DNA of 64,000 bases from Nectonema munidae (GCA_030549495.1 JAUIRK010000072.1:141093-205092); one strand, 5' to 3'; numbered from the stretch's first letter, positions 1-12,065 are shown. The notes: generated by a model not told the origin, from the sequence alone. A program made the numbers and translations.

Positions 1-791
1 ATGATAAAAGAAATTCAATATGGTTTATATGACGGAAAGATGCAGTGATAATTAAGTGAAGCTGATGGTTTATACAATGAATAAAAGGAATGTGTCTTTC
101 AAGTGCTTCACTGATTTTTTCGGACTCCATTTTTCTTGCCTGTTAAGATATCATTTTTCATCTATAAGTACTGGTAGAAAAAGATTACCTGACATCACGT
201 AAGCGCCATCATAGCATTGACTCATAATTTTGTGTTTTTGAATTTTACACTAAAATTCTAAACACTAAATACGGTTAAAATTCTAGGGTATTAACCGCAT
301 TTGAAGCAAGGAAGGGGCGAAGCGGATTCCTTCACCGCTTAAAAAAATTCTATTTTTTGTCAACTAATTAACTTAATTGTCCTTTCTTGACTTTTTCTAA
401 ATGACTATTTTTGGTTGTTTAGAAATAATTTCATCTTTTTCTTATATAAAATACTGTCAATGTGTTGTGGTGTCTTTCTTTCTTATAAAGTTTTGAATAA
501 TTTTTTCTTAAAAAAGCATATTTTTTAATCAGAAATTAAACAAGATGCATTTTTCTCTGTTACTTTAACTTTGGAAAATTTCACAAAACATCAACTAATT
601 CAGAGGTCATTTACCTTTCGATATATAAAAATTTTTGTTTGGATTTTTTGCCAATAATTTTAGTTACTCCAAACATATTTAAGTACATGAGACAAAGACG
701 ATAAAAAAGATGAAGAAATTTGTGTTTATGGAAAATATAAAAAAAATGAGATATAGTGTTAACCAAGTAGCCACCTATGCTCGTTTTGCGG
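1..791. other. AT-rich DNA, no gene seen
   Basis: No reading frame of coding character, repeat boundary or RNA gene was recognised here. Homopolymer runs of A and T are frequent. Confidence 0.5.
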
Positions 792-893
792 TTAATGTGC
801 GTGCGGATTGTTGGCGGGATCGTTGGTTTTGATTGCGGTCGTCAATGTGGCTGCCATGAAGCATAATTCGATATCAGCGACAGAAGTTTGTGC
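792..893 (-). CDS. Candidate terminal exon of an unidentified host gene
   Basis: This is a GC-richer island in AT-rich DNA. On the minus strand an AG acceptor precedes 33 codons ending in TAA, in phase 0, with C/G-rich third positions. The peptide contains VADIELCFMAATLTT and ends NPHAH. The size and base composition resemble the proven exons elsewhere in the window. I do not recognise the protein. The opposite strand is also open through this island and encodes a hydrophobic stretch (GSLVLIAVVNVAAM), so strand choice rests on codon composition and the plausible stop. It could be the last exon of a gene extending to the right, or a chance frame. Confidence 0.3.
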   Translation of the reverse strand, partial: AQTSVADIELCFMAATLTTAIKTNDPANNPHAH

Positions 894-1771
894 CTTTTTG
901 ATGAAAATCCTATGGTACCTTTATCTTTTTTGAAAAAAAATTCGCTTTTAAAAATAGCTTGTTTCCCAATGCCAAATTGAAAGGTCCCAATTTTGGAAGT
1001 TTTTCCTTATTTCTGTCTATAAATTTCTCGTTCGTGACATCAGAGGTATTACTGAAACGAAAAATGGCAAAAGAAAAAGATTGACAATTAAATTTTATGC
1101 TCACTAATATACTTTCTTACCTTATTTACTATAACAAATTTCTTCTTCTTCTTCTTAAAAAATTGAACAGCCGATGCATTCAAAATATGAGAAATAAGGA
1201 TGACATTCCATTTCTCTCGTAAAAAGTGGTAATTTTTGCTTTTATATGTATTTCACTAATGTCGTGTTTCAAATACCCAATTCCAAATGTTAAAGGTAAA
1301 GGTATCGTTTGTAGGTTGTTTGAAGTGCCATCCATAAATTATTGCATATTCTAATGTGCATATATTTCAACTTTTTTATTACTTTCACTTTTGTATGATT
1401 ATATAGCAAATATTTATTTTTAATTTTTCACTTAAACTCCCATGTTTTTAAAAGAATATAAATTTTTTTGTTATATTGTTCAAAAAGTGAGGACAATCAT
1501 CTTTGCTTACATTGAATCCTTCATCCATTTTTCTTCATTCTTTTTTACGAGTAAATTTCAATCAATTTTAGGAGAATAGAAAGATGTATCAGCATTATTT
1601 AAAATAAAGGATTCAAAGGAAAGGCTAATGATAGAATACGTATTGAAAAACTTGAAAACATGAGCTTATTGAGCTATGAAATTTAGGGAAAAAACGCCGA
1701 CATTGTGAGCACATATTTTAATAGAATTACTGAAAGAAACTAATCAAGTTAGAGAAGATGTTATCCATTAA
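894..1771. other. Non-coding, with a short (TTC)n tract
   Basis: No gene was seen. At 1,140-1,156 an AAATTTCTTCTTCTTC tract resembles the 3' tail of the LINE ending at 23,222, so a 3' LINE scrap is possible. A TTAA followed by CCCTATTAGTG lies at 1,768-1,782 and is shared with the insertion that starts at 25,351. Confidence 0.35.
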
Positions 1772-2035
1772 CCCTATTAGTGACGGCCTATTTTCATCCC
1801 CCCCCCTCTTGGTTTTTCTTGAATGATTGCAAATTTTTACAAAATTTTGCGTGAACCTACTAAATTATTGATTGCGAATCTGATTGGGACATTTATTTTT
1901 TATAAAAATCAATCAAACTTGTCAAAAATTGATTGATATTTGACAGCTCAACTAAAAAAAGAAACTTTTAATTTAAATGGGTATACAAATTTTTTTACAC
2001 ATATATACCCATTTTCAAGTGTGCTGAACACGAGT
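1772..2035. repeat. TTAA-anchored repeat fragment holding one satellite monomer
   Basis: The left end reads TTAA then CCCTATTAGTG, as at 25,347. The stretch at about 1,890-2,020 matches, in reverse orientation, one monomer of the array at 26,358-27,620 (shared words include GAGCTGTCA, TTGATTGATTTT and TTGAAAATGGGTAT). It is probably a short relative of the same piggyBac-type (TTAA target) element. The right end is lost where the LINE at 2,036 begins. Confidence 0.5.
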
Positions 2036-2074
2036 TAAGGACGTGAAAGTGATTGCTGGTGAAGAAGTGATGAC

Positions 2075-3880
2075 TAGGGCAGACAAAAATTGACCTAAAA
2101 TCTTTTTAAATATTGACTTTTTAGAAAAAAAATTGACTTTATGGTAAAAAAAATTGACATTTCTTTTATAACTTTGTTTTGTCTATTATTCAAAGATATA
2201 TATAGGTATAATAAAGTTTTTTTTTAATTATTTAGAACTATTATAATAAAACATGAAATAGTTAATAATGTTATGTGGAGAAAAATTTCTGTCTTTAGCC
2301 AGAAGCTTTTTAAGCATTGAGAAAGATCTTCCGACAGCACATGTTGTTGCTTGACAGTTCTGAAGCAGTAGGTAAGTACTGGGTGAAATGTTTTCATTTT
2401 TCATTTCCAAAACTTTAAAAAGTCACTATTTTTTAAAGTCTAAAAAAAGGCCTTTTTTTAAATAATTATTGATTTTACACTTATTTTCTGTAAAATGAAT
2501 GGAATCAAAAATTTGCTTTGCATTCTTGATACTAAAAGATGAATATTCAATTTTTTGAATAATTTCTGTCAAATTGTAATAATTTTGCTTAATTTTGTTG
2601 TTCATAAAATGACGAATTGTTAACACTTTTTTTGGCATTTTGAACCAAGACATCATCTTTACTTTTGAAAGAATTAACAATTCTTGACTTCTGGTAATTT
2701 ATAGGAGTATTAGGAAGCCGCTTCTAGCCAACTCGCCCATCTTGTTATAATTGGTGTTAGAGTCTAAAGCCAGCTTTTCTATTTTTATTTTTAATTGTTG
2801 CAAGTTTAATCAAAAAAAATCTATACTTCTTTATAGAAAGATTTAAATTTCATTGCACAATTGTGAATTAAATGTGCGAAGCATGAAATATGAAACAAAT
2901 TAGAATGCACAATTTCCAATATTCGGCCAGTGGTTAAATTATATTTAGCAGCATCGGTTAAAAACAACAAAAAGTTCTCTTTTTTAACGTTAAACTGCCT
3001 TAAAACATCATCAACAACACACACAATTCTTTTCGAGTCAACAAATCGTATACACTTGACAAGCCATGTTTTTCTGGAATATATATTGAGCCTATTAGAA
3101 CATTCACAAAGCTCGCATCGCGAAGAGTACTTTCATCGAGCGTTAAAAAAACTTTTTTTTTTCAATTTATTTTTTATTTGATCAATCAAGTCAGCGGAAA
3201 GATCTGAAACAAGATTTCTACTAATGGAAATCGAGGGAATTGAGTATTCTAATTGTGAGAAAAACATTTTGATTGAAGCATGTAAAAGCTTATGTAAAGG
3301 GATGTTTGCTTCTAAACAGCATTTTATCAAATTTTGAGAAAATTTCTTATCTGCTGGTTCTAAGCAGTTTTGAATTATACTTGTGCTAGATGAACTTGGT
3401 AAACCAAGCTGGTGCTTTTCCAACTTTCTGTTGTTTTCAATAAAAAAGTTTTTTTTCATGATTGACAATCACGTTTCAAATTTTGCAGATTTAAAAATTG
3501 TAAATTCATGATTTACTTTTTGCAAATTTCGGCATGCTTTGACGTAATTGATTATAATTTGGAGCTGTTGTTTAAAACGTATGAGTAAATTCCAAGCTTT
3601 AAATCTAAAAATTATAAAACTACAATGTTTTTTAATATCATACTTAAAGGAATTAGGCCAACAAAGTCAGACAATATAAAAAGTTACAATATAAAAAGCA
3701 AAATAGTTTTGAACTTTTTTTTTCATAAATATTGACTTTATGAAAAAAAATCAATTTTTAAGAAAAAAAAATTGACTTTATTGACCTAAAAAAAATTTAA
3801 AAATTGAAATATATGAACAAACTTGCTAAATAAAAAGATTTGAAAACATTTTTTTTTTCAAATTGACTTTATTCGCCCTA
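2075..3880 (-). mobile_element. hAT transposon with perfect 8-bp TSD
   Basis: The element is flanked by GTGATGAC at 2,067-2,074 and again at 3,881-3,888. The ends read TAGGGC...GCCCTA. Removing one duplication restores the LINE frame VMTQHRLLVTD exactly, which proves the boundaries. Both ends carry clustered ATTGAC or ATTGACTTTAT words that may be subterminal transposase-binding repeats. Minus-strand transposase pieces lie inside. It is 1,806 bp long and the family is hAT (8-bp target duplication). Confidence 0.9.
2228..3468 (-). pseudogene. hAT transposase remnant
   Basis: The coding pieces lie at 3,468-3,133 (KLEKHQLGLPSSSSTS), 3,024-2,821 (CFAHLIHNCAMK, catalytic-core region), 2,680-2,426 and 2,410-2,228. 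The last piece is the C-terminal hAT dimerisation region, with TTCAVGRSFSMLKKLLAKDR resembling the family's ERSFS.LK pattern. The pieces fall in different frames, so at least three frame breaks separate them. Intact hAT transposases are usually 500-700 residues. Not functional. Confidence 0.75.
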
Positions 3881-5340
3881 GTGATGACTCAACATAGACT
3901 GTTAGTTACGGACATGATTTTTAATCCGAAACGAACGATTAATAGGGAAAAGAAAGAGAGAGTGAAAACTTTGAAACTGAAAGGGACTCGTACAAAGAAA
4001 AAGTTTGTTAGAGAAGCACAGCGTGTTCTAGAAGAGGCCAATTGGTGGGATGACCAGGATGAAGGTTTTATCAAATGTCATGAAAAAAGTGTGCGGCGTC
4101 TCGAAATCTAGAGGAGAAAGAAAGAGTTGGTGGCGGAAAGACCAGGAATAATACAAGAATGCAGTTCGCAAAGTAAAAACGGAGTTAGCTAGAAAGGATT
4201 ATGTGGAGAGCAGGAAAGAGGCAAAAAAAGGTCACTAGGAGGGCAATGACTAACGAAGTTAAAAAGGAATTAAAAGAATTTGAGAACAGAAGAAAGAATG
4301 AGAAAAGTCCTTAAAATGGTAAAACATAGCACTAGAAAAAAAAAAGATATTGTTGGCGTGCCTTGCATATCAGATAAAACTAATGGTGTCAGGGAAGTGA
4401 GTAGTGTCGACCCCTGTTCATTATGTGGACTGAGGGTAATGAGAAACGCCATTTTATGTACGACTTGTAATAAGTGGCTTCACAAAAGATGTTCCTCTAT
4501 AAAGGACTCTCTTTCTGCAGTGAGTGGATTTGTTTGTAGAAAGTGCAAACATGGAGACAGCGTAAGTACTCTTGTTGAAAAAGTCAAATTAGGAGATGAT
4601 ACGTTGGATGTTGTTGATGATTTATGTTATTTGGGCGATATGATCAATTGCAGCAGTGATGTTTCTAGTAGCGTAAGAGCGCGAATACGTCTAGTTTGGA
4701 AATAGTTCAAGGGAATTATCCGGCTTACTGTGTGGAAATTTTTTATCTGACGAACTAAAAGCAAGACTGTATAAAGTTTGCGTTAGAAGTACGATTTGTT
4801 ATGGTTCTGAATGCTGGGTGATGAAGATGGCTGGCACGAGAAGGCTACAACAAACAACTGAGATGAGAATGATTAGGATGATGTGCAGAAAGACGCTGAA
4901 AGATAGGATTGCCAACGATGTGTTGAAAAAGAAAATTGGAATTGAGGATATAGAAGTGCATTTAGAAGAGAATAGATTACGTTGATTTGGTCATGTTAAA
5001 AGGATGTCCCAAGGGAACGTTGTAAAGAAGATAAAGATGAATTGATTGATGACATTTCTGATTGATGAAAAGATGAAGAGAGGAAGACCAAAGAAAGCAT
5101 GGAATGAAGTGATTCACCACGATATGGAAAAAAGAAAGCTTGTGCGAAGTGATGCTAAAGAAAGAATGAAATGGCGTAGTTGTTGCAGCAAACTGGTTGA
5201 CCCCGACTCTTTGGGAACAATAACCAGGCCTCGAAGGCAAAATAGACGATGATGATACATTTTGTAATAAACATAATAATAGTCTGGCAAGTCGTCTTCC
5301 AGGTGCCAGACCACTATTAGCTTCCTGGGGATTGGTGATC

Positions 5341-6254
5341 GTAACTTTGTTATTTTTTAATTTTCTTACATTGTATATATTTTGTATTTTGCACCCTATT
5401 CAAAACTATGCAAATTTTTATTGGAAATCGGTTCTATCGGGTTCCTTAAAAAATGAAAACTATATTTTTTAAACGAGCTTTTGGTGTCAAAATATTTTAC
5501 CTGTCACTAATTTAGCTTTCACCGGTTACTTAAAAAGATCAACATTTAAAGCAAACGTGTCCATATAGGAAATCGAACGTGTTCAATTTGATTGAGAAAT
5601 ATTTTTCTCGCTCTAGATCAGTGGTTGCCAAATTTTTTGAACAACGCCCCTTTGGCTTTTTAAAACTCTTGCAACCCCCGCCCGCCTTTGAAAATAATTG
5701 AAATGCAATCATTAATGTTTTCATTATATCGGCACTTCATTGATGTATTGTGTCTACAGAAAAGTAGATTACAACGTTTATGGAAAAATCTAATCTTTTT
5801 AAGACTTAAATTATTATAAGAGGAGTGGAATGGATGTTGTTGTTTTGTTTTCACAAGATTAGCAATTCTAGGCCTCAACGAAGAAAGCGAAGAACGCAAA
5901 TCAAGTCCTTTGAACGTCAAGTCGATTTCGTTGCTTCGTATTTAGTTTAACAACGCGCGAAGAACCCACCTTACAAAGATAAATCAACAATGGGAGAGCC
6001 TGTTCTCCAAATTTAGGGTAAATAGAGAGATTCAAGTGTCATAAACTTAAAATTATGATCCCCCGTTGAATCACATTTTAAATATAGGGCCTCTTCTTGG
6101 GGATAACCGTGGAATGGGGGCAAGATACTTGATACTTGGAAAAACGAACTCCGATTTCTACTTGATTGTATATGGAGTTTGAGCCATGTCTCTTTAAATC
6201 TTCGATTACGCAACTTTTTTCGGATTTTATTAAAAATAGATGATTCAAAAAGTT
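5341..6254. other. Intergenic DNA with one hAT-type terminus
   Basis: At 5,619 the sequence CAGTGGTTGCCAAA matches the common hAT terminal pattern CAGTGGTTC.CAA. The partner end was not found, so this is a solitary terminus or a decayed MITE. No host coding frame is convincing. A reversed AATAAA at about 6,261-6,266 just to the right serves the next gene. Confidence 0.4.
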
Positions 6255-6367
6255 ATTTTTATTCAAGGTAGCACAAATTCGAAAATTGTGAAAGTAGCCA
6301 TTTTGTATAGGCGCTTTGGGCGTGCATATAAGGTGAGGAAAGGGTTAGTTGGCCTTGGTTGAGACAA

Positions 6368-8690
6368 TTAGTTGGACTTGGGGTAGAGGGTTTGAATGAG
6401 CATGTCCAAGGCTTTCTTGTAGTTCTTGTGCTTCCTGTTAGAGCTGAGGTTCTGTGAAGGGGGAGATGCAGTTGAGAGGTCCTCCGTGAAGACATAGCTT
6501 GGCGATTCTAAACAAAGACAGATGGGATAGAAAGGCGCGACCGATGACTCAGATCATAGAAGCTAGTTACGCATCTTGACCATTATCTATATTCCCAAAT
6601 ACTCAAAAAGAGAACTCATCAAAAGCGATAAAGATTATTATGAAAATGAGAAAGATTTTTAACGAAATGTTCAAGAGATTGGAAATATTTGCTGCAATAA
6701 ATGTATAAAAGAAAAAATAAATTGTTGTTAAGTTGCATGAAAACGTTGTCAAATTTGGCTCTACAAAAGGAAAGAAGCGTAAAATTGTATAGAAAAAGAG
6801 GAAATAAATGAGTTTCGGAATTTAAAAGTAATGACTTCGAAAAAGGAAGTAGGCTTACTACGGAGCGATGTCGAGGCTGTGCAGGAAGAGGGCGCAGACG
6901 CTGGAGTGCTGGACAGGAGGAAGACGTTGCTCGAGCACGCTGGAACAAAGCTCATCTAAAGAATACGGCATTAAATGTTGATCTGTGTCCCAAACCTCAG
7001 CGAGCACTCGCATCAATTTCATCGCTCTTTCTAATTCGCCAAACTCTTTCTCTACTTGGATAAAAACGAGCCAGCAAAAATAGTGGTCTTCCTCTAAACT
7101 AAAAGTTCATCTTCATTCTGTACAAAACATAATTGGACAGACATTACAATTTAGCATGATGTAGAAGCGCTTTTTTCAACATATGGCATACCTGTCTTAA
7201 ATAACTTTTGCAACATATTTCCGTTTCATTATGAAAATAGAAAAAATCACGTTCAAACATTCACATTATTTATATGAAAGCAACGTGCTTATTATTTACG
7301 TCAGCATGAACACTTCTCCAAGCACTTAAATACATTCATTTCAAATTGTAATCTGGCAATTTAGTTAGTATTCAATAAATTCAAATGATCAACAACAACA
7401 AAAGTACAAAAGGCGGTCCCCCTTTCAACACAACAAATGTGTACGCAACTCAAAAAAGGAAAGAATTTTGACTACCTTCTAACATTTTCACTATTGAACG
7501 ATTTTTGTTCTATTGCCAAAGTCCCTTTTTTCAGCATTTCCTAAAAAGGAAGACATGGTATGAAACAAAATGCAACCAATTACAAAAAGGCTATCAAGTT
7601 TTGCATCTCACAGACCGAGAACACCTCACTATCGTGGTACTAATTCCTTATTTATTTCAAAAAAATCGCGCTCTCAATTATCTCTATCATTAAAGTGAAT
7701 TTAAGCTTTAGGAAAATTAAAAGGCCTTGTTCCAGCTGACACTCACCAAGTCCGCCTACCCCTGAGCAAGGAAGAAGCGAGGCAAAGCCACAAGCTCCTC
7801 AATTCCCCGAAATGAATGAACACTCGCAGGAGAAGGGGATTTGGTGTGCATTTAAAGGTTACTCACTCGGTAAGCGATGGACGTGCGACGCATCAAAAGA
7901 TAACTCAGTATTCGCATTCCGAGAAACGAGTAGCGCATTGAAGGAACGCCATCACAATGTGTGGCTCAAGAATCGCTAGTGACGTACAAATCTATTGCAT
8001 TTATGTGCGTGCAGGACAGAGAACATTAAGCAGGAAAAAAAGACAGACACCTCGCTGGTGGATAAATCAAAGATCTTCTTAACCGGAAGCGGGCAAATCT
8101 TCCTGCTTTTTCTGGATGACTCCTCGCTCAGGTTGCTGCAGTCTTTATCTATAAAAATGAATATTCACGATTAACAGGATGATGATGTGCAAAGTGAGAT
8201 GATGTTGGGTCACCCATAAGGCAACCATTTCCTTGACTTTCGCCAGAAAAAAAATACTGAAACGACATCAACAACAGAAATGCTCTCGTGGGCACTCCTT
8301 TTAATAAGAGCCTACTAGCACTAAAAACGTTTAACTTAAAATCAGCACGTGCAGCAAAGACGACAAAATGGCTGCTTCGCTTCAACCAAACATTCGTTTG
8401 CCATTTACACACAAGATGAACATAGAAATGGATTGTGATAATAAAGGGCCTTGAAAATACGGGCTTAGGAGATTTTTGTGCCTTTTCGTCCTCCGCGTAA
8501 TCTTTATAAACTTGACATTTATAGCAATTGTGTTTAAATTGACTGTAAAAGAATTTCATCAAGAGTCTTCTTATAAAATTAGCTTATTAAAATAGGAGTT
8601 GAAGAGGCTTACGTTTTGAGAACGATTGGAATTTGAAAAGGGAGGAGAAATGTTCTCTTATCGCATGCGTAAGCAACGCTTTTTGCGTCA
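6368..8690 (-). CDS. Unidentified multi-exon host gene
   Basis: Minus-strand exons are inferred from splice sites, GC-rich third positions and phase. They are about 8,675-8,613 (THAIREHFSSLFKFQ), 8,510-8,461 (or extended to 8,409), 8,148-8,051 (KDCSNLSEESSRKSRKICPL), 7,903-7,867 (LSFDASHVHRLP), 7,822-7,760 (ELRSLWLCLASSLLR), 7,093-6,859 (EDHYFCWLVFIQVEKEFGEL through LFLHSLDIAP) and a terminal exon 6,507-6,368 ending LIQTLYPKSN and stop. An AATAAA follows at about 6,266. The joins from 8,148 to 6,859 are in phase. The join into the last exon is not, so an exon is missing or a boundary is wrong. The product seems helical and soluble; I recognise no domain. The first exon could also belong to the upstream NPAT-like gene. 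Confidence 0.55.
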
Positions 8691-9154
8691 CATATCTTCT
8701 TCAGTGTAAATATGCTCTGAAATTCACATATTAAATAGCACTCCAACAACACTGCATCTAAAATATTTGCTCAAATGTTGTTGTTGGGGTTCCCCAGACT
8801 CTTTCATTCAAGGAAGCTTGCACCGCGCAAGAAATGCAGTAGAGTATTTGTAATCATGTGTTGTTTTCCTAGGGCTGTAAGATTGGGGCAATTTGTAATG
8901 AGATCTGTTGTTGTGTGAGAGCAGAGAGGAAAGAGATCTCTGCCTGTTCGGTGTTTATAGGCATTGAGTGATTGATAACGATTTATTTAACCAAAAAACA
9001 TGACAACATCACAAAATAAAGCATAAGAAAGTGTATTTATTTAAAAATACAAAAATGAGAAGGAGCAAGGAAAAACGAAGCAATGAGAAAATACATGTGT
9101 GCATGCATCATGTGTTGAGTACTTCATTACAAAATAATATTTATTTAAGAATAT

Positions 9155-10022
9155 TTACGTACTATACGATTGAAAAAAGTCTGTAATAATAGACTGCTTT
9201 GTTTTTAAGGCTGATTGTGTCAGGACCAGCTTCTCAGAGTGGTCTGTCATTTGTAAAATACCTTCGTGATCATCGCAAGAAAGAGAAAATCTTCTAACAC
9301 AGTAAATAGCATGAAGCGCATCTAACCTGGTTGGAACAGAGAAAGAATGAGATTCGATAGAAGTATTATTCGAGACTGTGCGTTGATCAGAAATGGCATC
9401 AAATATTTTGGCATCAGTTAGCGTAGCTATGATATCATCAACATCTGTATCAATATTAATGTAATCATGTATTGATGGCATATCACAAAGTTTCTTTTCA
9501 AGTTGACTCCACACATTTCTGAACTCTTTTTGTTCATTATCAAAAGTTTCTGAAACTTCTTCAATACCAACATCAGTGGAAACAAAACCACAATTGTGGT
9601 AACGATTTTGAACGGTTTTTTGCTTTACCGTGACTATGCAGATTTTACTGTAAACATGCAATTGAGTAAATCCCACTCGAGATCTTGATTTGCTTCAACT
9701 GCTTCTAATCTAGGTGTAGCTAAAATTTTTCTCTAGTGGAACTTAAAATTGTGAATGATGTCCATCATTCCATGAGTTGTTTACACGATGTCTTCGGTGG
9801 AAGAAAAAAATTGCATGTTGTCGAGTTATAAATTTGGATTAGCGGTGCAGTTATGAAGAAGCGTAGCATTTTTCGATCTTCTTTCCTCATTCTTTCATCC
9901 AGGCTTCTATTGTGTTCCACCGGAGTACATAAGATGTTATTAAATGCACGAGGATTTTGAACTTTTCCAATTGCGAGTATAGAGAGTTTGTCTCTCCCAT
10001 TCACATTCGCCACAAACAACAT
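9155..10022 (-). pseudogene. Tigger/pogo-family transposase remnant
   Basis: The minus-strand piece 10,022-9,765 reads LFVANVNGRDKLSILAIGK then NPRAFNN, the DDE_1 core pattern of Tigger and TIGD proteins, and ends near FFLPPKTSC (family FLPPNTTS). The piece 9,676-9,155 has the family C-terminus: RLDALHAIYCVRRF and the final KQSIITDFFQ. The two lie in different frames, and the N-terminal DNA-binding half is absent. It is a 5'-truncated, broken DNA transposon copy. Confidence 0.7.
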
Positions 10023-10559
10023 CGAATTATTTTCTTTCGATTAAAGAAGTTATCCGATATATTTAATACTGGATCCTGTATATGCAATTTTTTAAAACAA
10101 AAAAAGATTGGGACTCAAATATATCTCGGATACAATCGATTCACTGGTGAGCAAATTTAAAAAAAGTTTTGTTGATTAAAATTTTTAAGCTTTTTTTAAG
10201 TTATTTTTCAATAGCTCATTTAGCAATTAAGCAAAATTTGAGAAGTTAATTCGTCAGTTGGTAACAATTTGCCACATAATCTTGATCGTGATCATTATAA
10301 TATATTTTTACCCTATTTATGCAGTCACAATTGAGACAATGCATTGAAAAATGCGCGCAGCTGTCAATACCTCAGTACTGTTAACAACATCTGTAAACAG
10401 AAAGCTAAGATGGTAGAAATAAAATATTTGTTATAGTTTTTCCATCAATCTCTTTATATCATATTATAATTTTTTTTTGTTCAATGCAGATTTGTCTTAA
10501 ACTTGTAAGTATTTAGCTTAGTGTTTTATTTAAAAATAAATATTTTTATGGTTTTCGAT

Positions 10560-11940
10560 CATGTCTGATGTCTCATCGTAAATGTCTAAACAATCCTAAC
10601 TCTTTCTGCTATATATGTGGTAGTTTTACTATTCCAAGTCAGAGAGTAAACATTTGTGTATTTGTCAAACAAGCATATTTTGCGTATTTTAAAGTAAAAC
10701 TTGGTGATAAAGAAAAGGCATGAGCTCTTCGCAAAGTGTGTAAACAGTGTGTCGAGAATTTACGGATGTGGATTAAAGTAACACGTGAAAAGATGACATT
10801 TGGTATCCCCATGGTTTGGAGAGAGCAGAAAAACAATCTACAGACTGTTATTTCTGTTCAGTGAAAACATCAGGACCCAACAAAAAAATTTTAATAGAAT
10901 ATTCAAATATACCGTCAGCTATAAGACCAATGCCTCATTCAGCTGAAATTCAAGTACCAGTTACTTCCTATAGAAGATCTAAGTAATGTTGAAGAGAGCA
11001 GCGACAACAATGAAGCAGATTTTGACATTCCCAAAGATCCACTTTGTACAAAAATTGATCAAAGCGGGTTGAATGATTTAACACGTGATTTGAACTTGTC
11101 AAAAAAAGCTTCAGGATTATTAGCATCAAGACTGAACGAAAAAATCTTCTAAGCAAAGAGTGAAAGTTTCTTCGTCGGTCTTTCCAAACTTTTCGAACTA
11201 AAGAAAGTTCATTTCTGCGGTACTTTCAAAGTTACAGCGGTTTTGTGTTTTGTCATAACATTCCTGGTTTACCAAAAGAATTAGGGTTTTCAATTTACAA
11301 CCCAAATAAATGGCGAATGTTTATTGACAGCTCGAAACAGAGTTTAAAGTGTCTTCTTCTACGCTAAACGCTGAACGTAAGCGTAGCAAGAAAACTTTAT
11401 TTAAATTGAAATTGTATGGCTTTCTGAATCTAACTTCTGTGGCATCTTCTTTTGGCTCATTGATGCCTTACACGCGGCTCATGGTTAGCCTTTTGTGAAG
11501 AAGCATAGATCCAAGAAGTTTTGCCATGTAGAGTGGTATACGTTTTCAGTGATGAGGAAGAGAAAACCCCGTTCTTTGTTGGAGCAAAGTACATATATAT
11601 ATACGTGTGTACAGGCATGTGTAAGTTACAATCTGTGTTGACAAGGTCTTGCGACGTAACTATGTCTTGTGGTTAGGAACAAATTCAATTAAAGATATTT
11701 TGTTAAAATAGCCAATAACATTATGTTTACACCTAATGTTACATACACAACGCCTATTTGTTTGGCGCAGTTCCTATTGGGTATCCAGTCTGTCTTTGTG
11801 AAGAATATGAAGATGTAAAAAAATTATTAGGACATTGGAATATAAAAAACACAATTAAAACATCTGTGTTGACCCTTAAAATGGTGTCCTTTCTTCTTGG
11901 TCAGCAACGTGGATACACAAAGTGGAACCCGGACATTTGA
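10560..11940 (+). pseudogene. Remnant of a repeated arthropod CxxC protein
   Basis: Plus-strand fragments read CLNNPNSFCYICGSFTI, then KVCKQCVENLRMW, FGIPMVWRE, LNDLTRDLNLSKKASGLLAS, YNPNKWRMFIDSSKQSLKC and finally VPIGYPVCLCEEYEDVKKLL ... LLGQQRGYTK. This order matches a protein family I recall as highly repeated in arthropod genomes (zinc-binding CYICG and C..C motifs, then an FIDSSK domain), often annotated only as uncharacterised and probably transposon-borne. This copy has several stops and frameshifts. It is interrupted at about 11,365-11,757 by unrelated DNA, and its end is fused to the repeat at 11,925. Confidence 0.6.
11365..11757. mobile_element. Insertion inside the CxxC-protein remnant
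   Basis: The flanking protein pieces SLKCLLL and VPIGYP are separated by only a few residues in the family as I remember it, but by about 390 bp here. The left edge contains an imperfect palindrome (CTACGCT...AGCGTAG). No clear terminal repeat pair or target duplication is visible, so the element type is unknown. Confidence 0.35.
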
Positions 11941-12065
11941 CCGACAGACATCTGACCGAATGGATATTTAATTTAGCCGACGTACATTTGGGCGAACAGA
12001 CGTTTCACCGAACGGACATTTGACAGAACAGACAATTGATCTTTCGGCCAAATGGCCGGACACGC
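11925..12065. repeat. Short tandem repeat of the GACATTTGACCGAA type
   Basis: About seven imperfect copies of a 19-22 bp unit with the pattern GACATTTGACCGAACA run in one direction. A comparable GGACATTTCGCCCC word forms the ends of the element at 35,160-35,507, suggesting a related MITE family. Confidence 0.55.

Larger units (their letters stand above)
2036..5340 (+). mobile_element. RTE-like LINE remnant, internally deleted and split by a hAT
   Basis: The fragment begins in the C-terminal part of the endonuclease (KVIAGEEVMT, 2,042-2,074) and resumes after the hAT insertion with QHRLLVTDM at 3,889. It continues through the basic linker typical of these LINEs. At about 4,395 the linker is followed directly by the cysteine-rich finger CSLCG...CTTC...WLHKRC...CRKC, so the whole RT palm appears to be deleted. 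The remaining tail has the family signatures (DDLCYLGDMI, ARIRLVWK, LYGSE-like and GRPKKAWNEV). The downstream part has several frameshifts and stops. A likely 3' UTR runs to about 5,340. It is a dead copy; family placement is by motif only. Confidence 0.75.

Noticed and set aside
8149-8562. 137-codon minus-strand frame as one continuous protein
   Set aside because: It spans predicted introns and mixes frames; only the sub-segments with splice sites look coding.
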